From: DATARH01 sp963734125
GTDB lineage: Bacteria > Pseudomonadota > Alphaproteobacteria > ATCC43930 > CGMCC-115725
DNA length: 64,000 nt
NCBI GenBank assembly: GCA_963734125.1
Contig: CAVTGB010000032.1
Coordinates: forward strand, 23,094 to 87,093
Reading direction: 5' to 3'
The stretch's first letter is position 1; each line of letters opens with the position of its first letter. Of this stretch, positions 43,038 to 52,410 are shown one piece after another. The translations under genes were made by a program, and so were the position numbers. The notes under the pieces are model-generated. The model saw only the letters and a program-made list of their open reading frames with translations, ran no database searches and was not told the origin of the DNA.

Positions 43038-44065
43038 ATTCTGGCACGCCGACAGGAGCCCGATGGCTGGGCTCGTCGCCGGCCTGTTGGCGCCGCTTGG
43101 CACCGCATGGGATGCCGCGGGAAAAGTGCGGCGCGCGGTGGCGCGGCCCTATCGCGCGCCGGTCCCAGTGATCTGCGTCGGCAACCTGGTCGCCGGCGGC
43201 GCCGGGAAGACGCCGGTGGTCTTGGCGCTCGCCGCAGAGATTGCCGCGTCGGGCGTCGCTGCGCACATCGTGACGCGGGGCTATGGCGGCCGTCTGGCCG
43301 GCCCGCTGCGGGTCGATAGGAGCCGGCACGATGCCGCCGCGGTCGGCGACGAGGCGCTGTTGCTCGCCGCCGCATCGCCCGCATGGGTCGCGCGCAATCG
43401 CGCCGAGGGCGTACGCCAGGCCGTCGCCGCCGGGGCTGCGGCGATCCTCCTGGATGACGGGTTTCAGAACCCCGGTGTCGCCAAGGATCTCTCGCTCGTT
43501 GTCGTCGATGCCGCCTATGGCTTCGGCAACCGCCGGGTGATCCCGGCCGGGCCGTTGCGCGAACCGGTCGAAGCGGGGCTCGCCCGCGCCGATGCGATCG
43601 TCCTCATCGGCGAAGGCGACGCGCCGATTGGGGTGGCGGAGGCGGGTTGTCCGATTTTGCGCGCCACGCTGGAGCCGGTCGCGGGAAGTGCGCTTCGCCG
43701 GCGCGCCGGTCGTCGCGTTTGCCGGGATCGGGCATCCCGAAAAATTCGCCGCAACGCTGCTCCGCCTCGGAGCGACAATCATTGCGGCGCATGCCTTCCC
43801 GGACCATCACCCCTATGACGATTCGGAGATCGCCCGACTGCGCGACGAGGCGGCGCGGGCCGGCGCGCAACTGGTTACGACGGCGAAAGATTGGGTGCGC
43901 CTCACCCCCTTGATGCGCGACGGGATCAGGGTCCTTGAGGTTGAGATACGCTGGCGCGACCGGGCGGCGGTGGCGCATCTTCTCACCGATGTCCTACGCC
44001 CGGCCCCCGATCGACCCGACCGCCGACCCGACCAACGAGACGGCCGAGGCGCGGCTCGGCCCTGA
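43024..44065 (+). CDS. lpxK: Tetraacyldisaccharide 4'-kinase (single-base frameshift)
   Basis: Phosphorylates the 4' position of the lipid A disaccharide. The first frame has MRAPEFWHADRSPMAGLVAG, VPVICVGNLVAGGAGKTPVV (P-loop), IVTRGYGGRL, GDEALLLAA, ILLDDGFQNPGVAKDLSLVV and RADAIVLIGEGDAP up to EPVAGS. At about 43686 the frame breaks, and the conserved remainder (VRFAGAPVVAFAGIGHPEKF, AFPDHHPYDDSEIARL, LVTTAKDWVRL) continues in the +1 frame to 44065. One extra A in ggaagt accounts for this. The enzyme is normally essential when lipid A is made, so an assembly indel is likelier than a real lesion. Its 3' end overlaps lpxL by 77 bases. Confidence 0.9.
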
Positions 44066-44948
44066 GGCGCCCCCCGCCCGGATACGCTGGAGCGAACGGA
44101 TCGAGGCGGGCGGCGCGGCGCTGTTCTTTGCCGCGATGCGGGCCCTGCCGATCGATGCCGCCTCGTCGTTGGGAGGCTGGCTGGCGCGCCATATCGGACC
44201 CCAACTCGGCATCTCGAACCGCGCCCGGCGCAACCTTTTGGCCGCGCTCCCCGGGCTTTCCGGGGCCGAAGTGGAACGGGTCGTCAAGGGCATGTGGGAC
44301 AATCTCGGCCGGGTCGCCGCCGAATACCCGCATCTGCCACAGATCCGGGTGTTCGCGCCGGAGGGGCGGGTCGAGACCGCCGGAATCGAGCATTTGGACC
44401 GCGCCATCGCCGCCGGCCGGCCGGTCATCATCTTTGGCGGGCATCTCGGCAATTGGGAGATCGCCGCACTCGCCGCCGGCCAATACGGGATCGATGTCGC
44501 GCAGATTTACCGCGCCGCCAACAACCGGCTGGTCGACCGCATGATCGCCGGGTTTCGCGGCGCCGGGAGCGAGTTCATCCCGAAGGGCGCGGTCGCTTCG
44601 CGCCGGGCGTTGGCGGCGCTGCGCCGCGGGGCGCACCTGACCCTCCTCGTCGACCAGAAGCTCAACGACGGGATCGCGGTCCCGTTTTTCGGCCGGCCGG
44701 CGATGACCGCCCCGGCGTTGGCGCTGCTCGCGTTGCGGTTCGAGTGCGCGGTAGTGCCGGCGCGGGTCGAGCGCCTGGGCGGCGCGCATTTCCGGCTGAC
44801 GATCCACCCGCCGCTGCCGCTGTCGAAGAGCGGCGAGCGCGCGGGCGATGTCGCAGCGCTGATGGCGGCGGTCAACGGCACTCTCGAAGCCTGGATCCGC
44901 GAGCGCCCCGAGCAATGGTTCTGGCTGCACCGCCGCTGGCCGGATTAG
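43989..44948 (+). CDS. lpxL: Lipid A late acyltransferase (LpxL/HtrB family)
   Basis: Transfers a secondary acyl chain to Kdo2-lipid IVA from acyl-ACP (319 residues), membrane-anchored near the N-terminus (GGAALFFAAMRALP). The catalytic motif HxxxxE appears in FGGHLGNWEIAAL. GAVASRRALAALRRGAHLTLLVDQK and VPFFGRPAMTAPALALLALRF follow, as in HtrB proteins. The start at MSYARPP overlaps the lpxK end. The specific acyl chain and position cannot be assigned. It ends the envelope block and abuts a convergent ABC operon. Confidence 0.9.
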   Translation: MSYARPPIDPTADPTNETAEARLGPEAPPARIRWSERIEAGGAALFFAAMRALPIDAASSLGGWLARHIGPQLGISNRARRNLLAALPGLSGAEVERVVKGMWDNLGRVAAEYPHLPQIRVFAPEGRVETAGIEHLDRAIAAGRPVIIFGGHLGNWEIAALAAGQYGIDVAQIYRAANNRLVDRMIAGFRGAGSEFIPKGAVASRRALAALRRGAHLTLLVDQKLNDGIAVPFFGRPAMTAPALALLALRFECAVVPARVERLGGAHFRLTIHPPLPLSKSGERAGDVAALMAAVNGTLEAWIRERPEQWFWLHRRWPD

Positions 44949-46486
44949 ATCACCGCGTCGCTGCGGGCGGGGCTGATCAGCCAGGCGCCGCCGAGGATCA
45001 TCAGAACGAGGAGGCCGGGGATGATGGCGAGCCCGGTGCCGAGCGCGGCGAGGGCGCCGGTGCCGGCCCAGCCCGTCGAGGACAAGGCTTCCGAGAAGGT
45101 GGCGAGGCGCGAGGAGACCTGGCGGCGGCGGAAGAGCGAGCGCCGCGCCTGGGTGCGAAACCAGAATTGAATGGCTGTCGACGACCCCGCCGCGATGATC
45201 ACGCCGCCCAAGGCGACGATCGCGGCAAACGGCGCAAAGAGCGCGAGCGCAACGACAAACGGCGCGAAGATCATGGCGATCCCGCCGAGCACCGCCTCGA
45301 CCTTGGCGCGCAGAATGCGGACCCGCGATATCGGCGCCGAGGCGACGAGTTCGGGCGCGTCTTCGCCGGAGACGGCGAGCCACGCCAAGCCCCCGCCCAA
45401 TTGCCCGGCCGACATGATGAGGATCGGCACGAGGAGCGAGGAGGTGCCGCCGCTATCATAAAAGCTGCGCGACAACAGGAAGGCGGCCGGCAGCAGATAG
45501 AGCAGCTGCATCAGCGTCTGCGACATCAGCCACGGGTCGCGCACCAGCAAAATCCACTCCTTGCGGCGCAGCGCCTGCATCGGCGCCGAAGTATGGAACC
45601 GCACCGGCCGGCGCTTGCGCGGCGTCGTGTCCTGGGCGACGGCGCCCGCGGCCAGAACGAGCGGTCCAAAGCGCGGCGCAAAGCGGGCGATCGTCGCGGC
45701 CATCGCGATGACGCTGAGGCCGACGAGGCCCGCCAGCGCCAGCTTCCCGCCGAGGACGGCGCGGGCCGGCCACCACAGGGGGCTGCCGACATCGGGGGCG
45801 ATCGCGGCGAGCGCGCCCGATTGCAGCGCCGCCATCCGCGACATCGTCCCGAACGCGGAGATCGCCGCAAACTGGACCGCGATGACGAAGCCGGCGCCGA
45901 TGATGGCCGCGAGGATCTGCGCGACAAACCGGGTGCGCCGCGGGCCGATCGCGCGGAAGAGCGCGACCGTCAGCACCACCGAAACCGCGACCGCATCCAT
46001 CGCCAGCGCGGCCGTGACCGCATAGGCGCCGAGCCAGTGCGCGCCGCCCCGCCACACCAGCACATTGACGAAGGGTGCGGCCAAGACCAGCGCCTGGACC
46101 CCGACCGCGACCGCCATCGCCATGATGCGGACGGCGAAAAGCCGCCAGGCGGAGACGGGCGATGCGAGGATCAGCTCGAGGTCGCCCCGCGCGTAGAACC
46201 CGCGGGTCACCGATTCCAATGCCTGCGACAGCATCAATGAGGTCGACATCGCGAGCGCGCCGGTGATCACCACCAGCATCTCCTTTTCCGCCATGCCGCC
46301 GAGGATCCTGGAAGACCCGACCATCAGGTACGCCAGGCCGTGCAGGAACAGGATAAAGGCGATGAAGACGATCCCCGCGGTAACCGCACGCCGGCTATGC
46401 CCGCCGGTTATCAGATAGAGCCAGTCGCGCCAGCTCAGTCGCACTTCATGCCGCGCCAGCCACAGGATCGAACCGGGCTGGGTCAT
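44945..46486 (-). CDS. ABC-2-type permease subunit, uncharacterised exporter
   Basis: A polytopic membrane protein of 513 residues, predicted to span the membrane about ten to twelve times (for example ILWLARHEVRLSWRDWLYLITGG, then hydrophobic blocks). It has the ABC-2-like pattern of two six-helix halves joined by RRKEWILLVRDPWLMSQTLMQ. Its ATG overlaps the stop of the ATP-binding gene (ATGA), making an obligate pair. Substrate unknown; a lipid, polysaccharide or drug exporter is possible. Its stop overlaps the lpxL stop by four bases. Confidence 0.82.
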   Translation of the reverse strand: MTQPGSILWLARHEVRLSWRDWLYLITGGHSRRAVTAGIVFIAFILFLHGLAYLMVGSSRILGGMAEKEMLVVITGALAMSTSLMLSQALESVTRGFYARGDLELILASPVSAWRLFAVRIMAMAVAVGVQALVLAAPFVNVLVWRGGAHWLGAYAVTAALAMDAVAVSVVLTVALFRAIGPRRTRFVAQILAAIIGAGFVIAVQFAAISAFGTMSRMAALQSGALAAIAPDVGSPLWWPARAVLGGKLALAGLVGLSVIAMAATIARFAPRFGPLVLAAGAVAQDTTPRKRRPVRFHTSAPMQALRRKEWILLVRDPWLMSQTLMQLLYLLPAAFLLSRSFYDSGGTSSLLVPILIMSAGQLGGGLAWLAVSGEDAPELVASAPISRVRILRAKVEAVLGGIAMIFAPFVVALALFAPFAAIVALGGVIIAAGSSTAIQFWFRTQARRSLFRRRQVSSRLATFSEALSSTGWAGTGALAALGTGLAIIPGLLVLMILGGAWLISPARSDAVI

Positions 46487-47235
46487 TCGACCGCGCTTTT
46501 GGCGACGAGGGCGAGAAAGGTGTCTTCGAGGGTGGCGTGGCCAACGCCCTCCAGGCGGCGCAATTCGTCGAGCGTGCCCTCGGCGATCAGGCGGCCGTCG
46601 GCCATGACGCCGATGCGGTCGGCCATCCGCTCGGCGACATCGAGGATATGGGTCGTCATCACCACCGAGCAGCCGGCGTGGACGCGCTCGCGCAGCATGT
46701 CCTTGATGAGGCGCGCGGAGCCCGCATCGAGGCCGGTGAAGGGTTCGTCGAGGATGATCAGCATCGGATCGTGGACCAGGGCACCGGCGAGCGCCACCTT
46801 CTGGCGCATCCCCTTGGAGAGGCTCTCGCACCGCTCGTCGGCATGCGCCGCCAGATCGAGCGCATTGAGGAGGCCGGCCGCCCGCGCCGCGGCCGAGGCG
46901 CCGTCGACGGTCCACAGCCCGGCGACAAAGTCGAGGTACTCCATCGGCGTCAGCTTGTCGTAGATCATCGGCTCGTCGGAGACCCAGGCCATGATCCGCT
47001 TGGCGCCGACGGGATCGGCCAGCGCATCGACGCCAAAGACCGCGATCCCGCCGCGGTCGGGCTTCAAAAGCCCGGTTACCATGCGCAAGGTCGTCGTCTT
47101 GCCGGCTCCGTTAGGCCCGAGCAGCGTATAGAATTCGCCGGCGGGCACGCTGAGGTCGAGCCCGTCCACGGCCGGCCGCTCGAAACGCTTGGCAAGCCCG
47201 CGGATTTCGAGGGCAAGGGGAGGGGCGTCACTCAT
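46483..47235 (-). CDS. ABC transporter ATP-binding protein
   Basis: Stand-alone nucleotide-binding domain (250 residues) that powers the adjacent permease. Walker A is LLGPNGAGKTTTLRM, the Q-loop is SDEPMIYDKLTPMEYL, the signature is LSKGMRQKVALAGALVHDP (an LSKGM variant usual in ABC-2 exporters), Walker B is LIILDEPFTGLD and the H-loop is MTTHILDVAERM. It begins the two-gene operon. The substrate is that of the permease and is unknown. Confidence 0.9.
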   Translation of the reverse strand: MSDAPPLALEIRGLAKRFERPAVDGLDLSVPAGEFYTLLGPNGAGKTTTLRMVTGLLKPDRGGIAVFGVDALADPVGAKRIMAWVSDEPMIYDKLTPMEYLDFVAGLWTVDGASAAARAAGLLNALDLAAHADERCESLSKGMRQKVALAGALVHDPMLIILDEPFTGLDAGSARLIKDMLRERVHAGCSVVMTTHILDVAERMADRIGVMADGRLIAEGTLDELRRLEGVGHATLEDTFLALVAKSAVE

Positions 47236-47313
47236 CTTGTCGCTGATTTCTCCGGCCCAACCTCATCGCCCGGTATGACAAGAAGGAGACATCCGATTTG
47301 CATGAACAAAGCC

Positions 47314-48132
47314 CTAATCGCGCGGGGTGGGGGCGTCGTAGTTGTCGGCGCAGAAGGTGCCGCCCTGGTAGCGCTCGGCGATCGGGTCCTTCAGGGTGCC
47401 GGCTTCGGCGGCGAGGACTGCGGCGGCCTGGGGCTCCGAATCGTCCTCTGGCCGGTAGCCGAGACGGTAGGCGTTCGAATTGTCGTACCACGAGCGCTGG
47501 TTCTTCGAGACGCCATAGACGATCTCGTAGCGGATATCCGGGTGTTCGAGCCCGATGCGCACGAGCTGGGTGTAGTCGCGCGGGCTGATCCAGATCGAGA
47601 GGCGGCGGCTGTCGATCGGCCGCGTCCCGAAATTGCCGATTCGGGTGCACAGAAAGCCGATCCCGTGCTTGTCGGAATAAAGGCTGGCGAGCGCCTCCGA
47701 GAACGCCTTCGAAACGCCGTAGCGGCTGTCGGGGCGTGGCACGACCCGGTGGTCGATCGTCTGCGCGCGCGGGTAAAAACCGACCGCGTGGTTCGAAGTC
47801 GCCATCACGATGCGCTTCGTCCCGGCCCGCCGCGCCGCCTCGAAGACGTTGTAGAGGCCGATGATGTTCGCGTCGAGGATCGTCTCCCAGCTGTTCTCGC
47901 CGGAAATCCCGCCGAGATGGACGATGCCGTCGACTCCCTCCACCATGCGCTCGACCGCGGCCATATCGGCGATGTCGGTCTGGTCGACCTCCTCGACGCC
48001 GTCATTGCCTCTCCGGGCCGGCGGAATCGGCACCCGGTCGGAGAGCCGCAAGACCGGGTAGACCCCGCGCAACGTCTCGCGCAACGCGCTGCCGATCCCG
48101 CCCCCCGCCCCAGTGATCAACACCCGATGCAT
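47314..48132 (-). CDS. NAD-dependent epimerase/dehydratase, uronate dehydrogenase-like
   Basis: A short-chain-type extended SDR of 272 residues. The Rossmann motif GAGGGIGSALRETL is at the N-terminus; IVHLGGISGENSWETILDANIIGLYNVFEAAR and the catalytic YGVSKAF (Tyr-x3-Lys) follow. The sequence TSNHAVGFYPRAQ and YTQLVRIGLEHPDIRYEIVYGVS are typical of uronate dehydrogenase (Udh), which oxidises galacturonate or glucuronate to the lactone. No other uronate-pathway genes are adjacent. ATG at MHRVLITG. Confidence 0.82.
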   Translation of the reverse strand: MHRVLITGAGGGIGSALRETLRGVYPVLRLSDRVPIPPARRGNDGVEEVDQTDIADMAAVERMVEGVDGIVHLGGISGENSWETILDANIIGLYNVFEAARRAGTKRIVMATSNHAVGFYPRAQTIDHRVVPRPDSRYGVSKAFSEALASLYSDKHGIGFLCTRIGNFGTRPIDSRRLSIWISPRDYTQLVRIGLEHPDIRYEIVYGVSKNQRSWYDNSNAYRLGYRPEDDSEPQAAAVLAAEAGTLKDPIAERYQGGTFCADNYDAPTPRD

Positions 48133-48261
48133 CTCGCGCTCCTCGTTCCAGAAATTTTCTCTCTTTACCACGGCAATCGCAGATCGGCCCGGACGAGAAA
48201 GCGTCCCGCCCTCCCGCAATCGTCGATTATGATGCGAGCCAACCGGCAAACGGAGGGACAG

Positions 48262-48708
48262 GTGATCACGATCGTCGATCTGAAGGCCGAATTGGGCAAG
48301 CTGTCGATGCTGAAGGGGCGCCGGCCCGACATGACCGAGGCCGATCGCAAGGGCACACGAGCCTTCGCCACGCTGACGGCGTTTCGCGACGGCAACATCT
48401 TCAGCGCCAAATTCGCCGGCAACGGCGCCTGGGAGCGCCACCCCAACGGCGACGAACTGGTGCAGGTGGTCGAGGGTGAGACGAAGTTCCACATCATCAC
48501 CGAGGAAGGGCGGCAAACCCATACGCTGAGGGCGGGGATGCTGGTGATCGTGCCGCAAGGCCTGTGGCACCGCTTCGAGGCGCCGGACGGGGTCTGCCTG
48601 GTAACCGCGACGCCCAAGCCGACCGAGCATCTGACCGTCGATGTCGAGGATCCGCGGACCCTGACCGCGGCCGAGCAATCCGGCGCCACCGAGGAGAAGT
48701 GGCGCTGA
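48262..48708 (+). CDS. Small cupin-domain protein
   Basis: A 148-residue single-cupin protein. The metal-binding motif 1 region is GNGAWERHPNGDELVQVVEGETKFHI and motif 2 is LRAGMLVIVPQGLWHRFEAPDG. Both His and the Glu needed for a metal site are present. The GTG start with GGAGG five bases upstream was preferred over an ATG at 48229. It overlaps the next gene (TGATG). Function unknown; such cupins may be isomerases or small regulators. Confidence 0.8.
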   Translation: MITIVDLKAELGKLSMLKGRRPDMTEADRKGTRAFATLTAFRDGNIFSAKFAGNGAWERHPNGDELVQVVEGETKFHIITEEGRQTHTLRAGMLVIVPQGLWHRFEAPDGVCLVTATPKPTEHLTVDVEDPRTLTAAEQSGATEEKWR

Positions 48709-51700
48709 TGTATTTCGATTCCCGCTTGTGGGCGCTGACCGCGGGGCTGCGCGGGCGAATCGGGCTGGCGATCCTGATCGGGCTTCTGGCCGCGGGCTTC
48801 GGCATCGCGCGCTTTGCGCTGATGGGCATGCTGTTGGCCCGCGTCTTCAGCGGTGCCGGCGTCGCCATCGTCGCGACCTTGGCGGCCGGGGTCGGCGCGG
48901 CGGTGCTCTTACGCGCGCTCCTCGATCATGCCCGCACGACGATCGCCCACGAGAACGCCGGCCGGGTGCAGCAAGCGCTGCGCGGCCGGCTCTACGACAA
49001 GATCGCCGAATTGGGGCCGGCCTGGTTCGCCGGCGAGCGCACCGGCGGGGTCATGCTGTCCCTGGTTGACGGGGTCGAGCAGCTGCAGAGCTTTTTCGGG
49101 CAATACCTGCCGCAGGTCGCGGTCGCGGCACTGACCCCCTTGGCGATCTTCGGCTTTATCGTGTGGTGGGACGCGCCGGTCGCCACGGTGATGCTGGTCG
49201 GCGCCCTGGTGGTCCTCGTCGCGCCGACGGCGTGGAACAGCATCGAGAGCGGCAAGGGCCGGATGCGCCAGGAGGCGATGAAGAGCTTCGGCTCGGAATT
49301 CCTCGACGCGGTGCAGGGCCTGCCAACCTTGAAGGCGTTCGGGCAGAGCACCGCCTATGGCGAACGGCTCGCCTTGCGCGCGCGCGAATTGTCGGAGACG
49401 ACGATGCGCGTCCTCTCGACCAGCGTCATGACGCGCGGCATCACCGATGCCGGGGTCGCGGTCGGCGCCGCCGTGGCCTTGGCGCTCGGGGTGTGGCGGG
49501 TCGCCGAGGGGCGGATGACGATCGAGGCGCTGCTCATCGTCCTGATGTGCGGGACCGAGGTGTTCCGCCCGCTGCGCGACCTGCGCACGGTCTTGCATCA
49601 AGGCATGACCGGCCAGTCGGCCGCCGCCGGCATCCACGCCTTGCTCGCCGCGGAGCCACTGGTCCAACAAAGCCCCTCTCCCGCACTGCGGGAGAGGGTG
49701 GCTCGGCCCGACCGCGGCGAGACGGGTGAGGGTATCGACGCTTGCGTGGCTGCCCGGCCCCTCACCCCGACCCTCTCCCCCGGTGGGGGCGAGGGAGTGC
49801 GGGTGTTGGCGCCGACGATCGCCTTTGAGAACGTGTGCTTTGCCTATCCCGGCGGACGGGGGGCGGCGCATGACGGGCTCTCCTTTATGGTGGCGGCGGG
49901 CGAGAAGATCGGCATCGTCGGGCCCTCGGGCGCCGGAAAATCGTCGATCGTCCGGCTGATCCTCCGCCTGTTCGACCCGCAATCCGGGACCGTGCGGGTG
50001 GGCGGGGAGGATGTCCGCACGCTCGATCCCGGGGCACTGCACCGCGAGATCGCGATCGTCCACCAGGACACCTATCTGTTCCACGGCACGGTCGAAGACA
50101 ATCTGCGGCTCGGCAAACCCGATGCGACCGGGGACGAGATCGAAGCCGCGGCCAGGGACGCCAACGCGCACGACTTCATCCTGCAGCTGCCCTACGGCTA
50201 CCAGACGATCCTCGGCGAACGCGGGGTCAACCTGTCGGGCGGGCAGCGCCAACGCCTGGCGATCGCGCGCGCGCTGTTGCGCGATTCCCCGATCCTGATC
50301 CTCGATGAGGCGTTGTCCTCGGTCGATGCCGAGAACGAGGCCCTGATCCAGCGCGGGCTCGACCGGCTGGCGCAGGGGCGCACCACGCTCGTTCTGGCGC
50401 ATCGCCTCTCCAGCGTCATCGGCGCCGACCGCATCCTCGTTCTCGATCACGGCCGCATCGTCGAAGCGGGAAGCCACGCCGAACTGATCCGCCGCGACGG
50501 CGCCTACCGGCGCCTGATGGGCGCGCAGGCCGAGGAGCGCGGCGGCGACATCATTGTCGCCATCGACGAGCTGGCGGCAGCGCCGGACGAGGCGGGCGCG
50601 ACCGATTACGGCGAGGCGGCGCCCGATGCCGCCAACGCCGCGGCGGCGCAGGTCGGCGCGGCGACGACGCTGTTGGCGCTGGTGCAAATAATCAGGCCGT
50701 GGCGGCGGCGGTTCGCGGTCGTGGTGAGTTCGGGGATCGGCCGGGTGGCGGCCTTTATCGGGGTCGGGATCACCGGCGCCCTGGCGGTCGCTGCGGTCAA
50801 GAGCGGGGCGCCGTTTGCCGCTCTCCTCGTTCTCCTCGCCCTCCTGGCGCCGCTCGCCGGGATCCTGCACTGGCTCGAATCGTGGCTGGCCCACGACATC
50901 GCCTATCGCCTGCTCGCCGAACTGCGGGTCGCGCTCTACCGGAAGCTCGATCAACTCGCACCGGCCTATCTGGTGCGCCGTCGCTCGGGCGATCTGATCG
51001 CGCTGGCGAGCCAGGACATCGAGACGATCGAATATTTTTTCGCGCATACGGTGGCCCCGGCATTGGTCGCGCTGTTGGTGCCCTCGACCGTGCTCGTCAG
51101 TCTGGCGATTGTCGCCTGGCCGATCGCTCTCGCATTGCTGCCGTTCGTGCTCTGCGCGGGGTTGGCGCCGGTGTTGATGCGGGGGCGCATCGACCGGCTC
51201 GGCGGCGAGGCGCGCGAAGCTTTGGGCCTCCTCGGCGCCCATGTCACCGAGACGATCCAGGGGCTCTCCGATCTCGTCGCCTTCCAGGCGGTGGGGCGCC
51301 GCCGAGAGAGCTTCATGGACGCGGTGCGCGACTATCAAAAGACCCGCCTGACGCTCCTCGCCGATCTCTCGTCGCAAACCGCGCAACTCGAAATCACCAC
51401 CGGGCTCGGCGGCCTTGCCGTCGCGATCACCGGCGCGTGGCTTGTCGCCGACCATCAGCTCGCCGCGACGACGCTGCCCTTGTTGATCCTCCTCGCGCTC
51501 GCCTCGTTCCTGCCGATTTCCGAGATCGCCCAGGTCAGCCGCCAGCTTGCCGACACGATCGCTTCGACCCGGCGCCTCCATGCCGTGCAGCACGAGGTGC
51601 CGGCCGTGCAGGATGGCCCCTCGCGCCCGCCTGCCCCGGTCGGCGGCTCGGCGATCCGCTTCGAGGATGTCGGTTTTGCCTATCAGGGAGCGCGCCGGCC

Positions 51701-52406
51701 CGCGCTCGAAGGCATCACACTCGACATCCCGGCCGGAGCGACGGTCGCGATCGTCGGACCCTCGGGCGCCGGCAAGACGACGCTCGCCAACCTCCTCCTG
51801 CGCTTCTGGGACCCGGCCGAGGGGCGCATCCTGATCGACGGGGTCGACCTCAGGGATTTCCAGCTCGATCACCTGCGCCGGCGGATTTCGCTGGTGTCGC
51901 AGGACACTTACCTCTTCAACGACACGCTGCGCGCCAATGTCGCACTCGCCCGGCCGGAGGCCGACGAAGCTGCGATCGGCCGCGCGCTCGACGAAGCCGC
52001 GCTCGCCGATTTCGTCGCCACCCTGCCGGAGGGGCTCGACACCCGCGTCGGCGAACGCGGGGTGCAGCTCTCGGGCGGGCAGCGTCAGCGGGTCGCGATC
52101 GCCCGCGCCTTTCTGAAGAACGCGCCGACCCTCATCCTCGACGAGGCGACTTCGCACCTGGACGCGGTCAGCGAGGCGCAGGTCCGCCAAGCGCTCGATA
52201 CGCTGATGCGCGACCGCACCACAATCGTTATCGCTCACCGCCTCTCGACGGTGCGCCACGCCGATCTCCTCGTCGTCCTCGACCGCGGCCGCCTTGTAGA
52301 ACTCGGCACGCATGGCGAGCTGGTCGCCCGCGGCGGCCTCTATGCCAGGTTGATTCGCCGCCAGCTCGGCGCCGCCCGTGAGCCGATGCGCGCGGTCGGG
52401 GATTGA
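48708..52406 (+). CDS. Fused two-module ABC exporter (CydDC-like), with an in-frame repeat insertion
   Basis: A 1232-residue protein made of two complete half-exporters in one chain, each a six-helix membrane domain plus ATPase. Module 1 has Walker A GPSGAGKSS (about 404), signature LSGGQRQRLAIARALL (about 507) and Walker B ILILDEALSSVD. Module 2 has Walker A GPSGAGKTT (about 1017), signature LSGGQRQRVAIARAFL (about 1121) and Walker B LILDEATSHLD. Both sites look active. Separate CydD/CydC subunits export thiols for cytochrome bd assembly, so that is a guess at function. Residues about 322-363 come from a REP-like element between membrane domain and ATPase of module 1. Its start overlaps the cupin stop. 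Confidence 0.85.
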   Translation: MYFDSRLWALTAGLRGRIGLAILIGLLAAGFGIARFALMGMLLARVFSGAGVAIVATLAAGVGAAVLLRALLDHARTTIAHENAGRVQQALRGRLYDKIAELGPAWFAGERTGGVMLSLVDGVEQLQSFFGQYLPQVAVAALTPLAIFGFIVWWDAPVATVMLVGALVVLVAPTAWNSIESGKGRMRQEAMKSFGSEFLDAVQGLPTLKAFGQSTAYGERLALRARELSETTMRVLSTSVMTRGITDAGVAVGAAVALALGVWRVAEGRMTIEALLIVLMCGTEVFRPLRDLRTVLHQGMTGQSAAAGIHALLAAEPLVQQSPSPALRERVARPDRGETGEGIDACVAARPLTPTLSPGGGEGVRVLAPTIAFENVCFAYPGGRGAAHDGLSFMVAAGEKIGIVGPSGAGKSSIVRLILRLFDPQSGTVRVGGEDVRTLDPGALHREIAIVHQDTYLFHGTVEDNLRLGKPDATGDEIEAAARDANAHDFILQLPYGYQTILGERGVNLSGGQRQRLAIARALLRDSPILILDEALSSVDAENEALIQRGLDRLAQGRTTLVLAHRLSSVIGADRILVLDHGRIVEAGSHAELIRRDGAYRRLMGAQAEERGGDIIVAIDELAAAPDEAGATDYGEAAPDAANAAAAQVGAATTLLALVQIIRPWRRRFAVVVSSGIGRVAAFIGVGITGALAVAAVKSGAPFAALLVLLALLAPLAGILHWLESWLAHDIAYRLLAELRVALYRKLDQLAPAYLVRRRSGDLIALASQDIETIEYFFAHTVAPALVALLVPSTVLVSLAIVAWPIALALLPFVLCAGLAPVLMRGRIDRLGGEAREALGLLGAHVTETIQGLSDLVAFQAVGRRRESFMDAVRDYQKTRLTLLADLSSQTAQLEITTGLGGLAVAITGAWLVADHQLAATTLPLLILLALASFLPISEIAQVSRQLADTIASTRRLHAVQHEVPAVQDGPSRPPAPVGGSAIRFEDVGFAYQGARRPALEGITLDIPAGATVAIVGPSGAGKTTLANLLLRFWDPAEGRILIDGVDLRDFQLDHLRRRISLVSQDTYLFNDTLRANVALARPEADEAAIGRALDEAALADFVATLPEGLDTRVGERGVQLSGGQRQRVAIARAFLKNAPTLILDEATSHLDAVSEAQVRQALDTLMRDRTTIVIAHRLSTVRHADLLVVLDRGRLVELGTHGELVARGGLYARLIRRQLGAAREPMRAVGD
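49671..49798. repeat. Intragenic REP-like element, read in frame
   Basis: Three stem-loops in succession. CCCTCTCCCGCA (49674-49685) pairs perfectly with TGCGGGAGAGGG (49687-49698). GGGTGAGGG (49724-49732) pairs with CCCTCACCC (49759-49767). Then ccctctcccccggtgggggcgaggg closes the unit. The length keeps the reading frame of the ABC exporter and encodes SPSPALRERV... TPTLSPGGGEG, the protein sequence typical of this repeat class. Confidence 0.88.
52310..52406 (+). repeat. 97-bp direct repeat, copy A (end of the ABC exporter gene)
   Basis: The last 97 bases of the ABC exporter gene, from gcatggcgagctgg through the stop codon. They recur at 53422-53518 with only about three substitutions. This copy is functional coding sequence. 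Confidence 0.9.
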
Positions 52407-52410
52407 TCGA

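Noticed and set aside
48708..52406. Naming the fused exporter cydDC
   Set aside because: The two-module layout fits, but no cytochrome bd genes are adjacent and many fused lipid or peptide exporters look the same.
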